Of a stretch of 34,129 nt of DNA, positions 1 through 8,570 are shown in pieces. The position numbers were made by a program, and so were the translations under genes. Source of the stretch: Verrucomicrobiaceae bacterium (GTDB lineage: Bacteria > Verrucomicrobiota > Verrucomicrobiia > Verrucomicrobiales > Verrucomicrobiaceae); NCBI GenBank assembly GCA_947440575.1, contig CANETF010000026.1, forward strand, positions 1 to 34,129, read 5' to 3'. Numbering within the stretch: position 1 is the stretch's first letter; each line of letters opens with the position of its first letter. The notes below the pieces were generated by a model. It searched no databases. It was not told the origin of the DNA and saw only the letters and a program-made list of their open reading frames with translations.

Positions 1-690
1 CACCGAAGTGAGGTATTCGTCTAACTTGTCTTTGTCCTCCTGGTTCACCTGCTTCGAAAGCCGATTGGCCTCCTCCAGCACCGAATCCAGAATGGACGCC
101 TGCACCTGATTTTCCTGCGCACGACGCACCTGCCGCTCCTTCGAATCCGTGACAAAAAGTTTTTCAAACAACTCCGCAGGATTCGTCACCGGCGGAACTC
201 GCACACCAGACTTCGTCCACGCGATCTGGCACCCCCCATGAATCCCCCCTTCCGAACCAACTGTGAGCGATGGAAAACGCGTCTGAAAACCCACCTCATC
301 CGCCAGATACTGATCGATCGTCACATTGCCATCAGGCCGGTTCTGCGCCTCCGAATTCAACACCCCGGAAAGGAACGAGTGCACCGCAAAATGCCCTCCC
401 TTCACTCCGTGATCCAGACCCCGATACACCGTCATCTTGTCGCGAACGTCCCACAGCGGCTCCAAAAGCGCCGTTTTCTCATAGTCCCGACCCGTTTTTG
501 TCGGAAAAAGCTGCTTCGTCTGGTAACCCAGCAAATTACCGATCGCTACAAACCGCCGAGCCCCCACGCCTGCTCCTTTCGCTGCTTGCACCGCTGAGTT
601 GCCACCCACCGTCTTCGCCATCAGCGAAGACATGCCCGGCAGCGCAAAGGCGGTTCCAAGAGAAGTAACGAGAAAATGGCGACGGTTCAT
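1..690 (-). CDS. DUF1552 protein, Tat-exported (3' end outside window)
   Basis: The frame is open from the ATG at 690 to the window edge, giving the first 230 residues. The N-terminus MNRRHFLVTSLG carries a twin-arginine motif followed by a hydrophobic stretch, so Tat export is likely. About residues 51-110 contain GYQTKQLFPT, then RDKMTVYRGLDHG and GGHFAVHSFLSGV, which I recognise as the conserved core of DUF1552. Members of this family are common in Planctomycetes and Verrucomicrobia and often sit beside DUF1592/DUF1588 cytochrome-like proteins; their biochemical role is not established. It is transcribed away from the sulfatase cluster across a 134-bp gap. The family assignment is firm. 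The function is unknown and the C-terminal part is not visible. Confidence 0.88.
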   Translation of the reverse strand, partial: MNRRHFLVTSLGTAFALPGMSSLMAKTVGGNSAVQAAKGAGVGARRFVAIGNLLGYQTKQLFPTKTGRDYEKTALLEPLWDVRDKMTVYRGLDHGVKGGHFAVHSFLSGVLNSEAQNRPDGNVTIDQYLADEVGFQTRFPSLTVGSEGGIHGGCQIAWTKSGVRVPPVTNPAELFEKLFVTDSKERQVRRAQENQVQASILDSVLEEANRLSKQVNQEDKDKLDEYLTSV

Positions 691-759
691 AAGAAAGTTC
701 ACAGAGACTAACGAATCTGGAACCCCCGCTGTTTCAGGTTAAATAACGGCAAAAGTGCA

Positions 760-816
760 TTCCAAATAGCCCTCTGTGCAGACCCTTTGGAAACTTCCGC
801 CATCACCAACGTTTCC
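760..816 (+). promoter_or_regulatory. Overlapping inverted repeats in the sulfatase-cluster leader
   Basis: In the 134-bp divergent gap, TTCCAAA (760-766) is the exact complement of TTTGGAA (786-792). GGAAAC (789-794), which overlaps the second arm, is the complement of GTTTCC (811-816), 9 bp before the ATG at 825. The two pairings share bases and cannot form together. This could be an operator or a small RNA switch, or chance. I saw no convincing -35/-10 pair nearby. Confidence 0.25.
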
Positions 817-824
817 ACAACCCC

Positions 825-2228
825 ATGAAAAGCCTTCTTCGTTTGCTCATCTGCTCCCTCTCAGGATTCTTGAGCGCTGCCGAACAACCCAACATCGTCG
901 TCTACATCTCCGATGATCACAGCCAGTTCGACTCGGAGGCATACGGCTCCACCGAAGTGCGCACGCCAAACATGGCCAAACTCGCCGAAGACGGCCTGAA
1001 ATTCACCCACGCTTTCGTCGCTTCGCCATCCTGTGGCCCCAGCCGCACGGCGCTGCTCACCGGTCTCTGGTCAGCTCGAAATGGAGCCGAAGCCAATCAC
1101 AAGGCCAAGCGTCCCGAGGTTCCTTCCCTACCCTCCGTGCTTCGTAACATCGGTTACGAAGTGGTGGTGATCGGCAAGGTCGCCCATGGCAATTGGGCCC
1201 AATTCTATGACTTCGATGCCGTGATTGGCCCACCTGTCGGCATCTCCGACACCACCGACGTCGCCAAATTTCTCAACCAGCGCACCTCCAAAAAACCCCT
1301 TTGCCTTTTCGTTGGCACCCGCCATCCACACGTTCCTTGGAGCGAATCACCAACCTACGATCCTGCCCACGTCAAAATTCCCCCCACTCATGTGGATACC
1401 GCCGCCACCCGTGCAGAAAGGGCCAAATACCTCACCGATATCACCCATTCCGACACCCTTCTCGGCGAGGTCCGGACACTCGCTCACGAAAAAATCTCAG
1501 GTGACACTCTCTTCATCTACACCGCAGACCACGGCAGCCAGTGGCCCTTTGCCAAATGGAACCTCTACGACGCGGGCATCCGCGTCCCGCTGATCATCAC
1601 CTGGCCCGGCACTTTGCAGCCCTCCACTTCCACCGATGCCATGGTCTGCTGGCCCGATCTGCTGCCTACTTTCATCGAACTCGGTGGCGGCAAGGTACCC
1701 GATGGCATCGACGGCCAATCCTTCGCCGGCATCCTTCGCGGCACCACCACCAAACATCGCGACCAGATTTTCGCCACTCACAGCGGCGATGGCGACTTCA
1801 ATGTCTACCCTGTCCGCTCCGTCCGCAGTCGCGACTGGAAATACATCCGCAATCTCCACCCTGAGTTCCAGCATCACTCGCACATCTCTCGCTCCACCGG
1901 CCCCAGCGGACTCGCCTATTGGCAAACTTGGCTCTCCGCCGCCGAAAACAATCCATCCGCGGCGGCGACTGTGAAGCGTTTCACCACCCGTCCCGCCGAA
2001 GAACTCTACGACCTCGCCGCCGACCCCAATGAACTCCATAACCTCGCCGCCGATCCGAAACACGCCGACCGCCGTGCCAAAATGAGCGGCGACCTGGATG
2101 TGTGGATGCAACAACAAGGCGACACCCAAACCGTCTTCGGCACTCCCCTCCTCCAAGGTGAGCCCGTCACCCTGATCAACAAAGAAGAAGTTAAAAAAGC
2201 CAAGGCTAAAGCAACCAAACAACCATGA
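825..2228 (+). CDS. Secreted sulfatase (S1 type, formylglycine-dependent)
   Basis: A 467-aa protein with a signal peptide (about residues 1-19), so it acts in the periplasm or outside. The metal-site aspartates lie in ISDDHS (Asp30, Asp31). The activation motif CGPSR begins at Cys70, which a formylglycine-generating enzyme or anSME would convert to the catalytic residue. GKVAHGNW and ADHGSQWPFAKWNLYDAG supply the other expected sulfatase landmarks, and the C-terminal part has the usual PAEELYDLAADP element. The organisation resembles proteins annotated as N-sulfoglucosamine sulfohydrolase, but the substrate cannot be inferred. The protein ends in a Lys/Ala-rich tail, VKKAKAKATKQP. It is the first gene of a four-sulfatase array and overlaps the next gene by four bases (ATGA), so translation is probably coupled. 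Confidence 0.93.
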   Translation: MKSLLRLLICSLSGFLSAAEQPNIVVYISDDHSQFDSEAYGSTEVRTPNMAKLAEDGLKFTHAFVASPSCGPSRTALLTGLWSARNGAEANHKAKRPEVPSLPSVLRNIGYEVVVIGKVAHGNWAQFYDFDAVIGPPVGISDTTDVAKFLNQRTSKKPLCLFVGTRHPHVPWSESPTYDPAHVKIPPTHVDTAATRAERAKYLTDITHSDTLLGEVRTLAHEKISGDTLFIYTADHGSQWPFAKWNLYDAGIRVPLIITWPGTLQPSTSTDAMVCWPDLLPTFIELGGGKVPDGIDGQSFAGILRGTTTKHRDQIFATHSGDGDFNVYPVRSVRSRDWKYIRNLHPEFQHHSHISRSTGPSGLAYWQTWLSAAENNPSAAATVKRFTTRPAEELYDLAADPNELHNLAADPKHADRRAKMSGDLDVWMQQQGDTQTVFGTPLLQGEPVTLINKEEVKKAKAKATKQP

Positions 2229-3661
2229 AATTCGCCTCCCTCCTCTGCTTGATCCTCTGCGTCCTCCTCGGCTCATCCGCTACCGCCGAGTCGAAACCGA
2301 ACTTCATGATCATCATCGCCGATGATCTCTGCTGGCGCGACATCGGATACGAAGGTAGTCCCGATGTCAAAACCCCGAACCTCGACCAATTGCGCGCCGA
2401 GTCCATGCACCTGCGCGGCATGTTCAACCCGGCAACCTCTTGCTCACCCACACGACACGCGCTCTACACTGGTCTCTACCCCATCCGCAGCGGTGCCAAT
2501 CCCAACCACACACGCGTCTATGACGGCACCAAAAGCCTCTTCACCCACTTGAAGGGCGCCGGTTATCGCGTGGCCCTGCAAAACAAAACTCACGTCGGTC
2601 CGGCGGCCTCCTTTCCTTATGAGCACATCGACGGCGCCGACGATCTGACCACGACCACTTCCTTCGTCACTCGTGACCCCGCACAACCGTGGTTCATCGT
2701 CTTCGCCTCCAATGATCCGCATAGCCCATGGACCCGAGGCCCCTCGTACGATCCCACCAAGATCACGGTGCCTCCCTACTTGCACGACAACACCATCACC
2801 CGCGAAGCCCTCGCCACCTACTTCGGTGAAATCAGCAGACTCGACGAACAAGTCGGCGTCCTCATGAAGATGCTTGATGACACCAAACAATCACAAAACA
2901 CCATCGTCCTCTTCGTCAGCGAGCAAGGCAGCAGCTTCCCCTACGGCGGCAAATGGAGCGTCTATGACAACGGCATCCACTCCTCAGCAATTCTCCGCTG
3001 GCCCGCCAAAGTGAAGCCTGGCAGCACCTCACCCGCGCTCATGCAGTACGTCGACGTCCCACCCACTTTCCTCGCTGCCGCTGGCATTGACCCCACCAAA
3101 ATCGATGTCGGCTGCCCGGACGCAAACGGAGCTACCGGCTTCGACGGCCGCAGCTTCCTCCCCGTTCTCCTCGGGGAGTCAACCTCCCTCCGCGATCACA
3201 TCTTCGCACAACACACAACCGTTGGCACAAATGGCGCCATCGGTCCCTATCCCATCCGGGCAGTACGCGACACCCGCTATAAGCTCATCCGCAATCTCAC
3301 ACCCGAACTTACTTACACCATCGGCGGCCTCCACAAAGGTCAGCCCATCGAATCCTGGCAAGCCGACGCGAAAAACGATCCCAAGCTCGCTGCCCGCGTC
3401 ACCCACCTCTTCAATCGCCCAGCCGAGGAACTCTACGACCTTCAATTCGACCCCTTCGAAACCAAGAACCTCGCCTCCGATCCCGCCATGACACAGATCA
3501 AAGCCCGCCTTCAGCAGCAACTCGACGCCTGGATGACCCAACAAAAAGACCAAGGTCTGGAAACCGAAAATCTCGCCAACACCCGCCAAGGCAAAAGCGA
3601 CGAAGGTGAGCCTAAAGCAAACAAGAAGGGCAAAGCCAAGGGCAAGAAAAAAGCTGAGTAA
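2225..3661 (+). CDS. Secreted sulfatase, N-sulfoglucosamine sulfohydrolase-like
   Basis: A 478-aa protein with a signal peptide ending near residue 21. Metal residues are in IADDLCW (Asp33, Asp34) and the activation motif is CSPTR at Cys73, so it belongs to the Cys-type formylglycine sulfatases. Where most relatives have an ADHG metal motif this protein has SEQGSSFPYGGKWSVYDNG; I recall the same SEQG form in bacterial proteins annotated as N-sulfoglucosamine sulfohydrolase, so it is probably a subfamily trait. Its layout matches the upstream sulfatase, suggesting an old tandem duplication. The C-terminus is a very basic tail, ANKKGKAKGKKKAE. Its start overlaps the preceding stop (ATGA), consistent with one transcript. 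Substrate unknown. Confidence 0.93.
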   Translation: MKFASLLCLILCVLLGSSATAESKPNFMIIIADDLCWRDIGYEGSPDVKTPNLDQLRAESMHLRGMFNPATSCSPTRHALYTGLYPIRSGANPNHTRVYDGTKSLFTHLKGAGYRVALQNKTHVGPAASFPYEHIDGADDLTTTTSFVTRDPAQPWFIVFASNDPHSPWTRGPSYDPTKITVPPYLHDNTITREALATYFGEISRLDEQVGVLMKMLDDTKQSQNTIVLFVSEQGSSFPYGGKWSVYDNGIHSSAILRWPAKVKPGSTSPALMQYVDVPPTFLAAAGIDPTKIDVGCPDANGATGFDGRSFLPVLLGESTSLRDHIFAQHTTVGTNGAIGPYPIRAVRDTRYKLIRNLTPELTYTIGGLHKGQPIESWQADAKNDPKLAARVTHLFNRPAEELYDLQFDPFETKNLASDPAMTQIKARLQQQLDAWMTQQKDQGLETENLANTRQGKSDEGEPKANKKGKAKGKKKAE

Positions 3662-3715
3662 CCCCATTTCACATAAGCCTTGAAATCAACATCTCAATCT
3701 CACGTCCCCGCACCC

Positions 3716-5152
3716 ATGAAACATCTGCATTTTCTCTCTCTGTTCCTCTGCGCCCTCTGTGGTTTCACCCATGCCGCCGATACCGCCAAACCCAACGTCC
3801 TCTTTATCGCTATCGATGATCTTAATCATTGGGTCGGCCACTTCGGGCGCAACAAGCAAACAAAGACACCCAACATTGACCGTCTAGCTTCAATGGGCGT
3901 CAGTTTCACCAATGCACAATGTGCTGCACCCGTCTGCAATCCATCCCGCGCCGCCCTACTCAGCGGCAAGCGCCCTGGCACCACAGGAATCTACGACAAC
4001 AACAATCCGTTCACGAAGGTACTCACCCCCGACCAGTCGCTCGTCATGCAATTCAAAAACGCCGGCTACGACACCCTCGGCACCGGCAAACTCTGGCATG
4101 GCGGACTCGGTTGGCCGGAACAGTGGACCACCATTCAGGAAGAAACCGTCAAAAAGGGTAAAGTCAGTGACCGCAGCATCGGCGGCATCGCTTTTGGCCC
4201 CATCGTCGAAGGCGGAGATGAAGCCGTTTCAGACACCGGAATCGCCGACTACGGCATCTCCGAACTCAGCAAGTCTCACGACAAGCCTTTCTTCCTCACC
4301 CTCGGTTTCCACAAACCCCACATGCCATGGAACGTGCCCCAGAAATACTACGCCATGCATCCGCTGGCCGACATCCAACTCCCCCCCACCAAAGAAGGCG
4401 ATCTCTCCGACATCCCCCCGATCGGGCTCAAAATGGCCAAGCCGACCGGCGATCACGCCGCTGTCCTGGCCTCAGGTCGCTGGAAAGAAGCCGTGCAGGC
4501 CTACCTCGCCACCATCACCTACCTCGATGGACAAATAGGCCGCGTTCTCGATGCCTATGACAAGTCACCCCACAGGGACAATACCATCATCATTTTCTGG
4601 GGCGACCACGGCTGGCATCTCGGCGAGAAGGAACACTGGCGAAAATTCGCCCTTTGGGAGGAGGCCACTCGCGCACCCTTCATTTGGGTCGTCCCCGGTG
4701 TCACCAAAGCCGGCGGCATCTGCAAAAGTCCCGTCGATTTCATGAGCGTCTATCCAACCCTCTGCGACCTCACCTCCGTCCCGAAACCCGCCTGGCTCGA
4801 AGGCGACAACATCAATCCATTGCTCTCCGATCCCGCTGCCGCATGGACAGGCGTCGCCATCACCACCTTTGGCCAAAACAACCACGCCATCCGCACCGAT
4901 CGCTGGCGCTATATCCGCTACGCCGACGGAACCGAAGAACTCTACGATCACAGCAACGACGAATACGAATGGACCAACCTCGCCGGCAACCCCGAGCACA
5001 CCGCCCTCAAAGCCAGCCTAGAAAAGCACTTCCCGACCCACAATACTCCTCCCTCATCTAAAGGCAAAATGAGTGATTCCGATGGCACACCTGGCACGGA
5101 TTCCGACCCAAAAAAGACAAAGCGCAAAGCCCGAAAGGCTGCCGCCCAGTAG
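3716..5152 (+). CDS. Secreted sulfatase, iduronate-2-sulfatase-like
   Basis: A 478-aa protein. I placed the start at the ATG at 3716 because MKHLHFLSLFLCALCGFTHA forms a normal signal peptide; an in-frame TTG at 3680 would add twelve non-hydrophobic residues. IAIDDLNHW supplies the metal aspartates, CNPSR begins at Cys74, and GTGKLWHGG and WGDHGWHLGEKEHW follow as in the iduronate-2-sulfatase group. Family members act on varied sulfated sugars, so the name gives similarity and not a substrate. The last 25 residues are low-complexity and basic (KKTKRKARKAAAQ), as in the two upstream sulfatases. It lies 54 bp after the previous gene, on the same strand. Confidence 0.92.
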   Translation: MKHLHFLSLFLCALCGFTHAADTAKPNVLFIAIDDLNHWVGHFGRNKQTKTPNIDRLASMGVSFTNAQCAAPVCNPSRAALLSGKRPGTTGIYDNNNPFTKVLTPDQSLVMQFKNAGYDTLGTGKLWHGGLGWPEQWTTIQEETVKKGKVSDRSIGGIAFGPIVEGGDEAVSDTGIADYGISELSKSHDKPFFLTLGFHKPHMPWNVPQKYYAMHPLADIQLPPTKEGDLSDIPPIGLKMAKPTGDHAAVLASGRWKEAVQAYLATITYLDGQIGRVLDAYDKSPHRDNTIIIFWGDHGWHLGEKEHWRKFALWEEATRAPFIWVVPGVTKAGGICKSPVDFMSVYPTLCDLTSVPKPAWLEGDNINPLLSDPAAAWTGVAITTFGQNNHAIRTDRWRYIRYADGTEELYDHSNDEYEWTNLAGNPEHTALKASLEKHFPTHNTPPSSKGKMSDSDGTPGTDSDPKKTKRKARKAAAQ

Positions 5153-5180
5153 CAAAGCCAATTGCGGAAATTCTTCCCCT

Positions 5181-5204
5181 CTATCGAGTGTGTCTATTCG
5201 ATAG
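5181..5204 (+). promoter_or_regulatory. Inverted repeat upstream of the fourth sulfatase
   Basis: CTATCGA (5181-5187) and TCGATAG (5198-5204) form a perfect 7-bp inverted repeat around a 10-nt spacer, in the 104-bp gap between two sulfatases. There is no following T-run, so an operator is as likely as a weak terminator. No clear promoter boxes were found. Confidence 0.3.
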
Positions 5205-5256
5205 CCATATGAGGAAGCGAAACAAAAAAGCCTGATTCCTTGTCGTTACCCTAGCC

Positions 5257-6702
5257 ATGCTGCGCCTTCTGTTCGTCTCCGCTCTTCTCCCTCTGTTCAC
5301 CGCACAAGCAGAACGTCCCAATGTTCTCCTGATCCTAGTCGATGACTTGAAACCAGCTCTTGGCTGTTACGGTGATTCAGCAGCTCGGACACCCAACATC
5401 GACCGCCTAGCCGCAAGAGGCATGCGTTTTGATTTGGCCTACTGCAATCAAGCTGTCTGCGCGCCATCAAGATTCACCTTGATGCTGGGCTCGCACTCAA
5501 CCTCCACCGGCCTTTATTCACTAGGCAGCTCACTGCGACAAATCTTGCCAGACGCTGTCACCATGCCGCAACACTTCGCCAAGCATGGCGGCTATCGCAC
5601 CGAGTCCATTGGCAAGGTCCTTCATATCGGTCACGGCAACGAGGGAGATCCAATGTCCTTCAGCGTGCCCCATTTCAAAGATAAGGTCATCGAATACCTC
5701 GACCCCGAAAGCACCAACGGAGGTCAACTCACCCGAGAAGAGGCCCTGTTCACCAATCAGAAGCTAAGCGAAATCAAATCCCTCCCCCGAGGCGCCGCCT
5801 TCGAATCACCTGATGTCGCCGATGAAGACTATGCCGATGGCCGTGTCGCTGCCGAAACCATCTCCCGCCTGCAAGCGGCGCAGCAACTACGCAAGCAAGA
5901 CGGCACCCCCTTCTTCATCGCCACAGGTTTCGTTCGCCCGCACCTGCCATTCTCAGCCCCAAAAAAGTATTGGGATATGCATGATCCACAGAAACTGCCC
6001 ATGCCCAACTTCGAAGACCACCCAGTCGACTCCCCCAAAGTTGCCCACAAGCGCGGTGGCGAGATCGATGCCTACACTCCCGCAACAACCCAACAACTCA
6101 TCCACGGCTACTATGCAGGCACCAGCTTCGTCGATGCCCAAATCGGCAAAGTGATCGATGAACTGGATCGTCTTGGACTCGCCGAGAACACCATCATTGT
6201 GCTTTGGGGAGATCATGGCTTTCACCTCGGAGATCATGGCATCTGGACCAAGCACACCAACTATGAGCAAGCCAACCGGATCCCCGTCCTCATAAGCGCC
6301 CCAGGCATCACCAAGCCCCACAGTAGCACCCGCCAACTCACCGAGTCCGTGGACATCTTTCCCACCCTTGCCGAACTCGCTCAACTCCCGCCCCCCTCAG
6401 GCCCCCAATCCATCGATGGACTCAGCCTAGTGCCCGTTCTCAAAGACTCTAATGCCCGCGTTCGCGACCACGCCTTCCACTGCTTCCCCAAGCAAACCCT
6501 CGGCCGAGCCATCCGCACAGAGCGCCATCGACTCGTCGAATGGAAGAAACCGGGCGGCGCCCCTCATACCGCCGAACTCGAACTCTACGATTACAACACC
6601 GATCCTCTCGAAACCAAGAACCTCGCCACCGATCAACCCGAAATGGCAAATCAACTCCGCTCCATTCTCGCCAAGTATCCGGAAGCCCAAGCCATCAAAT
6701 GA
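5257..6702 (+). CDS. Secreted sulfatase, iduronate-2-sulfatase-like
   Basis: A 481-aa protein with a short signal peptide (about residues 1-18). ILVDDLKPALGCYGD gives the metal aspartates (Asp29, Asp30), CAPSR the formylglycine site at Cys68, and SIGKVLHIGHG plus LWGDHGFHLGDHGIWTKH the remaining active-site segments. The pattern is that of the iduronate-2-sulfatase branch. Unlike the three sulfatases upstream it has no basic C-terminal tail and ends soon after the TDPLETKNLATD element. It has its own 104-bp upstream gap with an inverted repeat, so it may be controlled separately. It ends convergently with the pilus operon, separated by a strong hairpin. Confidence 0.93.
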   Translation: MLRLLFVSALLPLFTAQAERPNVLLILVDDLKPALGCYGDSAARTPNIDRLAARGMRFDLAYCNQAVCAPSRFTLMLGSHSTSTGLYSLGSSLRQILPDAVTMPQHFAKHGGYRTESIGKVLHIGHGNEGDPMSFSVPHFKDKVIEYLDPESTNGGQLTREEALFTNQKLSEIKSLPRGAAFESPDVADEDYADGRVAAETISRLQAAQQLRKQDGTPFFIATGFVRPHLPFSAPKKYWDMHDPQKLPMPNFEDHPVDSPKVAHKRGGEIDAYTPATTQQLIHGYYAGTSFVDAQIGKVIDELDRLGLAENTIIVLWGDHGFHLGDHGIWTKHTNYEQANRIPVLISAPGITKPHSSTRQLTESVDIFPTLAELAQLPPPSGPQSIDGLSLVPVLKDSNARVRDHAFHCFPKQTLGRAIRTERHRLVEWKKPGGAPHTAELELYDYNTDPLETKNLATDQPEMANQLRSILAKYPEAQAIK

Positions 6703-6787
6703 AATGCTACTTCAACCTCTCGATCTGTGACAACTTAGTTTACCGGTGCCGATCTAGCCGACATCCAGTGGGACACCAGCAACGAGC

Positions 6788-6835
6788 GCGAAGTAGAAGG
6801 GAACGCAGCCCAAATGCCGCGTCCCCTTCCTTCGC
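6788..6835. terminator. Long hairpin between convergent genes (bidirectional terminator)
   Basis: Arm one is GCGAAG (6788-6793), a two-base bulge, GAAGGG (6796-6801), an A opposite C, then ACGC (6803-6806). Arm two is GCGT (6819-6822), then CCCTTCCTTCGC (6824-6835). This makes about 16 base pairs with one A-C mismatch and a 12-nt loop. It lies between the stop of the fourth sulfatase and the stop of the last pilus-operon gene, where a shared terminator is expected. U-tracts on either side are weak. Confidence 0.6.
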
Positions 6836-6843
6836 TCCATTCG

Positions 6844-8073
6844 TCATCCCTTCTTGCCTAGCACCACATCTCCGAGACTGAACATCGGACCATAGATGGC
6901 GTAGATGAGAAAACCCACCAGAACACCCAAGATCATCATGGTCATAGGCTCAATGATCTTGTCCATCTGACTGGCCAATCCATCCAGTTCTTCCTCATAG
7001 TCATCAGCGATCTCAGCAAGCATTTCAGTTCCGGTCCCGGTCTCCGCGGAAAGCTCAATCATCCCGCACAACGTCCGCGCATCTGGCCCAAGCCAATGCG
7101 ACTCCATCAGGAAGGCCTCATGCAAATTCCGCCCAATGTTGATGTGATTGCGAAGCCGCGTAAAAAACTCCTTATAATGGTAGTGCCAGGACGCCCTTGC
7201 AGTGATCTCCAGCGCACTCGTCAACCGCACGTTCGAATCCACAAGCATCGCCATCGTCCGAAAACTTGTCGCCGCAGCCGATTTCCGAACCAAATTACCC
7301 ACAATCGGAAGCTTCAAAATCAAATCCTGAACCCTGGGAATGGCGGTAATCACCCCGAAATTCTGAAAGAGAACATACAACCCAAAGAACGGCGCCGCCG
7401 CCATGTACGGCTTCTTCAAAAGCAAGTCCGACAGCCACATCAGCGCCTTGGTTCCCATCGGCAATTCGACCTTGAAGGACAAGAAGAGTTTACTCATCGC
7501 AGGAACAAGCGTAAAACTCATCGCTATAATCACTGCCACTGCCAGCACAATCACCACCGCGGGATAAATCATCCCTCCCTTCAGTTTCTTGATGATCTTA
7601 GATCCCTTCTTCTGCGCGATCCCAATCCGCTTGCAGACCCGCGCTAATTGCCCCGCCTCTTCACCTGCCATCACCAACGACAAAATATCATCCGGAAACA
7701 CATCCGGATACTTGACCATCGAATCACTCAATTTCTCCCCCTGGCTGATGGCAAACACGATCTCGGCGATCACGCCTTTATACCGGGCCGATTTCATGCG
7801 ATTCACCTGCAATCCCAATGCCTTGGTCAAAGTGATGTTTCGCTCCAAACACCTTCCCAACCCCGAGAAAAGTTGGGCGCGGTCCTCCGTCCCCCCTTTT
7901 GCTGACGTCATTCTCTGCAGTCGTTCATCGGCCCCAGTGATATCTTCAACCGTCGCCGTTTCGTTCGACGACATACCACACGCTATCAATGCCTTCTCGT
8001 GGGTATCCGTATCGACCAACGTGATAGTCGTATGACCCGTATGAACATTTGTGACTTTGACTTTCTTGAGCAT
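6844..8073 (-). CDS. GspF/PilC-family inner-membrane platform protein
   Basis: A 409-aa protein of the type II secretion F / PilC family, the polytopic inner-membrane platform that couples ATPase rotation to pilin insertion. Two homologous cytoplasmic domains are visible. The first (about 60-165) has LFSGLGRCLERNITLTKAL and VMAGEEAGQL; the second (about 275-375) has FRTMAMLVDSNVRLTSALE and GMIELSAETG. Transmembrane segments are near 168-195, 222-242 and 380-403. Length matches the family. The first 50 residues (VTNVHTGHTTITLVDTDTHE) form a small domain also common in GspF proteins. It is the last gene of the minus-strand pilus operon, 21 bp after the GspI-like gene, and ends at the convergent hairpin. 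Confidence 0.93.
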   Translation of the reverse strand: MLKKVKVTNVHTGHTTITLVDTDTHEKALIACGMSSNETATVEDITGADERLQRMTSAKGGTEDRAQLFSGLGRCLERNITLTKALGLQVNRMKSARYKGVIAEIVFAISQGEKLSDSMVKYPDVFPDDILSLVMAGEEAGQLARVCKRIGIAQKKGSKIIKKLKGGMIYPAVVIVLAVAVIIAMSFTLVPAMSKLFLSFKVELPMGTKALMWLSDLLLKKPYMAAAPFFGLYVLFQNFGVITAIPRVQDLILKLPIVGNLVRKSAAATSFRTMAMLVDSNVRLTSALEITARASWHYHYKEFFTRLRNHINIGRNLHEAFLMESHWLGPDARTLCGMIELSAETGTGTEMLAEIADDYEEELDGLASQMDKIIEPMTMMILGVLVGFLIYAIYGPMFSLGDVVLGKKG

Positions 8074-8094
8074 ATGCGTTGATGAAAAGAGAAT

Positions 8095-8556
8095 TTAGTA
8101 TTGAGCAACGATTGAAGGACGGCAGACCACAATTTCCATTGGACTCCCTTCTTGCCGCCCAGATGGATTCGGAGCAATGTTCGCAGACACCCGAATAAGC
8201 GCAGCCTGTACGTTTGCGGGCTGCCCCGCCGTCCCAACATCCACCAGCCCCTGAGGAAGCAGCGTTCCACGATCAAAGAGAGCCCCGCTTAGAAACCGGT
8301 TTCCATCAGTGGTTGGAAGAATGGCCCCAATCTCAATCGGGTCCAACCCCAACTGCCAAAGCCGAGCCAAATTCTCCTGATAATTTCGAGCAACCGATAC
8401 CCGCCGTGCTAGGTCCTCCTGCAATCCCACTGAAGCTGAGAGACTCGCCGCTGCCCCTGCTCCAATGGCGACAATGGCCCCGGCAGCCAATACCTCGATC
8501 AATGAATAAGCTCGTGCACACAATCGATGCCGAAATGTTGAAAAAGTATTCTTCAT
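8095..8556 (-). CDS. Pseudopilin, GspI/PilV-like
   Basis: A 153-aa protein when started at the ATG at 8556; a longer frame to 8625 would add 23 residues and overlap the upstream gene. The 16-residue basic leader ends in RAYSLIEVL: cleavage would fall after Ala16, giving Tyr+1 and the conserved Glu+5, followed by a hydrophobic helix to about residue 38. Ala instead of Gly at -1 is unusual but tolerated in some prepilins. The SLIEV form and small size resemble GspI/PilV minor pseudopilins. Together with the GspJ- and GspK-like genes upstream it would complete a filament-tip trio. The gap to the upstream gene is 14 bp. The globular part is not recognisable. Confidence 0.8.
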   Translation of the reverse strand: MKNTFSTFRHRLCARAYSLIEVLAAGAIVAIGAGAAASLSASVGLQEDLARRVSVARNYQENLARLWQLGLDPIEIGAILPTTDGNRFLSGALFDRGTLLPQGLVDVGTAGQPANVQAALIRVSANIAPNPSGRQEGSPMEIVVCRPSIVAQY

Positions 8557-8570
8557 GGAAACATTCGCTG

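Noticed and set aside
786..794. TTTGGAAAC upstream of the sulfatase array and again at 17125-17133 upstream of the secretin, as a possible shared regulator site.
   Set aside because: The same 9-mer also occurs in reverse orientation inside the PilN-like coding region (12665-12673), so its presence in the two gaps is not convincing.
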